Shown here one piece after another: positions 5,651-7,008 of a stretch of DNA of 7,008 nt. The notes under the pieces were generated by a model. That model did no database searches. It had not been told where the DNA came from and was given only the letters and a program-made list of their open reading frames with translations. The stretch covers positions 1 through 7,008 of the forward strand of contig CAJQNE010000189.1 in NCBI GenBank assembly GCA_905479545.1. The letters are read 5' to 3'. The stretch's first letter is position 1; each line of letters begins with the position of its first letter. This DNA is from an uncultured Gammaproteobacteria bacterium (GTDB lineage: Bacteria; Pseudomonadota; Gammaproteobacteria; CAJQNE01). The translations under genes were made by a program, and so were the position numbers.

Positions 5651-6856
5651 TCATCGCAGCTCTGACGAGGTCAACTGCAGTAGCCTTCTGGCGACAATGA
5701 GTTGCTGTATCTGTTGGGTACCCTCAAAAATATCAATAATTTTTGAATCCCTTGCCCACTTCTCTAACAGCTCAGCTTCGCCATAGCCTGCCGCTGAACA
5801 CAGCTCTACGCAGCGTAGCGTTATTGCATTACCTACCCGTCCGGCCTTGGCTTTGCACATGGAGGCCTCGAGCGAGTTGGGCTGGCCGTTGTCAGCCATC
5901 CAGGCTGCTTTCAAAACTTGCAGCCGGGCGGCCTCTAAATCTGCCTCCATTCTATAAAGCTCAGCTTCAACAGCACTGCTATTGAAGAGCGGCGTGCTGT
6001 AATCCAGATTCACCACCTCAGCTAGTAGCTCTTGTGTTCGCTCTAATGCAGCGCGGGCAACACCAATACCCATTGCGGCCACCATGGGCCGGGTATTGTC
6101 AAAAGTCTGCATCACTCCGGCAAATGATTTTTTGTTATCAATAGTCGGTGAGCCCAGTAAGTTTTCTTTCGGCACCCGACAGTCAGCGAATACCACCGCA
6201 GCGGTATCTGAAGCACGAATACCCAGCTTCTTTTCGAGCCGAATCAATTCCATTCCGGGGGTACCCCACTCCACCACAAACGACTTTATCGCTGCGCGGC
6301 CGACTTTTTTATCGAGTGTGGCCCATACCACCACAAGGTCGGCCCGCTCGCCGGAGGTGATAAAGATTTTTTCGCCGTTCAGCACAAAGTGATCGCCGTC
6401 TTCGGTTGCGGTAGTTTGAATACTGGCCGAATCAGAACCCGTGCCCGGCTCAGTGATAGCCATGGCGGCCCACTTGCCGGCAAAGCGTTCTTTTTGTTCA
6501 TCGCTGGCCACTGCTGATATGGCTGCGTTACCGAGGCCATTGCGCGGCATGGTTAGCAACAGACCAACATCGCCCCAGCACATTTCTTCGACACCAACGA
6601 CCGTTTGCATGTTCGCGCCGTTTCGAATTTCGCCGCTGCCACTGGCCTGCTCCGCTCCCGCACCGGCGCCTGCTGCCTGGCTTTTGTCACCGTCGTTCAT
6701 CCCCTCCATCGCGGCCACCAGCATATCCAGTTCTTTAGGATAAGCATGTTCGGCGAGGTCATACTTGCGGGAAATAGGCCGAAAAACCTGTTCGGCCGCC
6801 ATTCGGGCACTTTCTGCCAGCTTATTAATTTTTCTTGGTGTTTCTAGATTAATCAT
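5651..6856 (-). CDS. Acyl-CoA dehydrogenase (FadE family)
   Basis: This 401-aa FAD-dependent enzyme would oxidise acyl-CoA to trans-2-enoyl-CoA in the cytoplasm and pass electrons to ETF, the first step of beta-oxidation. The N-terminal helical region (1-125) includes RPISRKYDLAEHAYPKELD (26-44). The FAD/substrate signature AMAITEPGTGSDSA lies at 131-144, followed by NGEKIFITSGERAD (160-173). The C-terminal domain has FDNTRPMVAA (252-261) and the second signature AAGYGEAELLEKWARD (355-370) followed by IFEGTQQIQQLIVAR (376-390), in which E378 is the expected catalytic base. Overall it resembles mycobacterial FadE23 and its proteobacterial relatives, from memory. Residues about 54-80 are an Ala/Gly-rich linker of low complexity. 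The ATG at 6856 has a good Shine-Dalgarno AGGGA (6863-6867, 6-nt spacing). Chain-length specificity cannot be read from the sequence. Confidence 0.94.
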   Translation of the reverse strand: MINLETPRKINKLAESARMAAEQVFRPISRKYDLAEHAYPKELDMLVAAMEGMNDGDKSQAAGAGAGAEQASGSGEIRNGANMQTVVGVEEMCWGDVGLLLTMPRNGLGNAAISAVASDEQKERFAGKWAAMAITEPGTGSDSASIQTTATEDGDHFVLNGEKIFITSGERADLVVVWATLDKKVGRAAIKSFVVEWGTPGMELIRLEKKLGIRASDTAAVVFADCRVPKENLLGSPTIDNKKSFAGVMQTFDNTRPMVAAMGIGVARAALERTQELLAEVVNLDYSTPLFNSSAVEAELYRMEADLEAARLQVLKAAWMADNGQPNSLEASMCKAKAGRVGNAITLRCVELCSAAGYGEAELLEKWARDSKIIDIFEGTQQIQQLIVARRLLQLTSSELR

Positions 6857-6882
6857 GAATTTTCCCTAATACTTTTTGGAAC

Positions 6883-6927
6883 CACAGATTTCACAGATGA
6901 CACAGATGACACAGATGACACAGATTT
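6883..6927. repeat. Tandem array of five 9-bp units
   Basis: The units in order are CACAGATTT, CACAGATGA three times, and CACAGATTT, followed by more T. The array ends 27 bp upstream of the acyl-CoA dehydrogenase start codon and would fall in its promoter or leader. The outer units are identical and differ from the three inner ones in their last two bases. From memory, similar CACAGAT-type repeats recur between genes of many unrelated bacteria; no origin or function can be assigned here. Confidence 0.9.
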
Positions 6928-6966
6928 TTTGAGGTTAAGAATGCACTCAAGGCCGTGAATATTGGC

Positions 6967-6997
6967 GGGGCAATTACAACGCTACGCCCCCTTTTTT
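6967..6997 (+). terminator. Weak possible terminator-like hairpin near the window end
   Basis: GGGGC (6967-6971) pairs with GCCCC (6986-6990) around a 14-nt loop, followed on the plus strand by C and six T. The stem is short, and no plus-strand gene precedes it within the window. It could belong to the same repeated intergenic element as the neighbouring tandem array, or be chance. The 152 bp from 6857 to 7008 otherwise hold only the Shine-Dalgarno and the repeat; no promoter is convincing. Confidence 0.25.
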
Positions 6998-7008
6998 AAT
7001 CCCTATAA

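Noticed and set aside
5437..5700. Plus-strand open frame of 87 codons between the PEP-CTERM and dehydrogenase genes
   Set aside because: No Shine-Dalgarno, no recognisable motif, overlaps the dehydrogenase 3' end antisense, and lies over the regulatory repeats.
6883..6927. CRISPR array
   Set aside because: Units are 9 bp and directly abutting, with no unique spacers and no cas genes; it is a simple tandem repeat.

Overview
The window looks like ordinary chromosomal DNA of a gammaproteobacterium, probably a marine or aquatic heterotroph. The pointers are an E. coli-type AroG, a standard MutM, a FadE-type acyl-CoA dehydrogenase, moderate G+C, and a PEP-CTERM-type surface protein behind a good sigma-54 promoter match. 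A relative of the Cellvibrionales/Spongiibacteraceae would fit, but that placement rests on general resemblance, not on a search.

Left part (1-3524, all minus strand): a hydantoinase/oxoprolinase A-type protein (1500-3524), then aroG (289-1362), the first enzyme of the shikimate pathway, then the N-terminal 89 codons of a zinc-free quinone-oxidoreductase-like MDR protein (1-269), which runs off the window 19 nt after aroG. A perfect 10-bp hairpin lies just inside the MDR gene.

Middle (3531-4520): mutM (fpg), the 8-oxoguanine DNA glycosylase, is on the plus strand and head-to-head with the hydantoinase gene, with only 6 bp between start codons. It converges on the next minus-strand gene at a strong hairpin terminator shared by both.

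Right part (4521-7008, minus strand): a secreted 231-aa protein with a signal peptide and a VPAPA-type PEP-CTERM tail. It is preceded by a 434-bp non-coding region holding a sigma-54 promoter match, AT-rich inverted repeats upstream of it, and two operator-like imperfect palindromes in the presumed leader. Next is an acyl-CoA dehydrogenase (5651-6856), whose upstream region carries a 5 x 9-bp tandem repeat.

The genes do not form one pathway: aromatic amino acid synthesis, DNA repair, fatty-acid oxidation and surface/EPS-linked protein export are side by side. I see no defence island, CRISPR, transposase, phage, RNA gene or evident new multi-gene system. The best leads are the regulatory architecture of the PEP-CTERM gene, the tandem repeat before the acyl-CoA dehydrogenase, the in-gene hairpin of the MDR gene, and the apparently unpaired hydantoinase-A gene.
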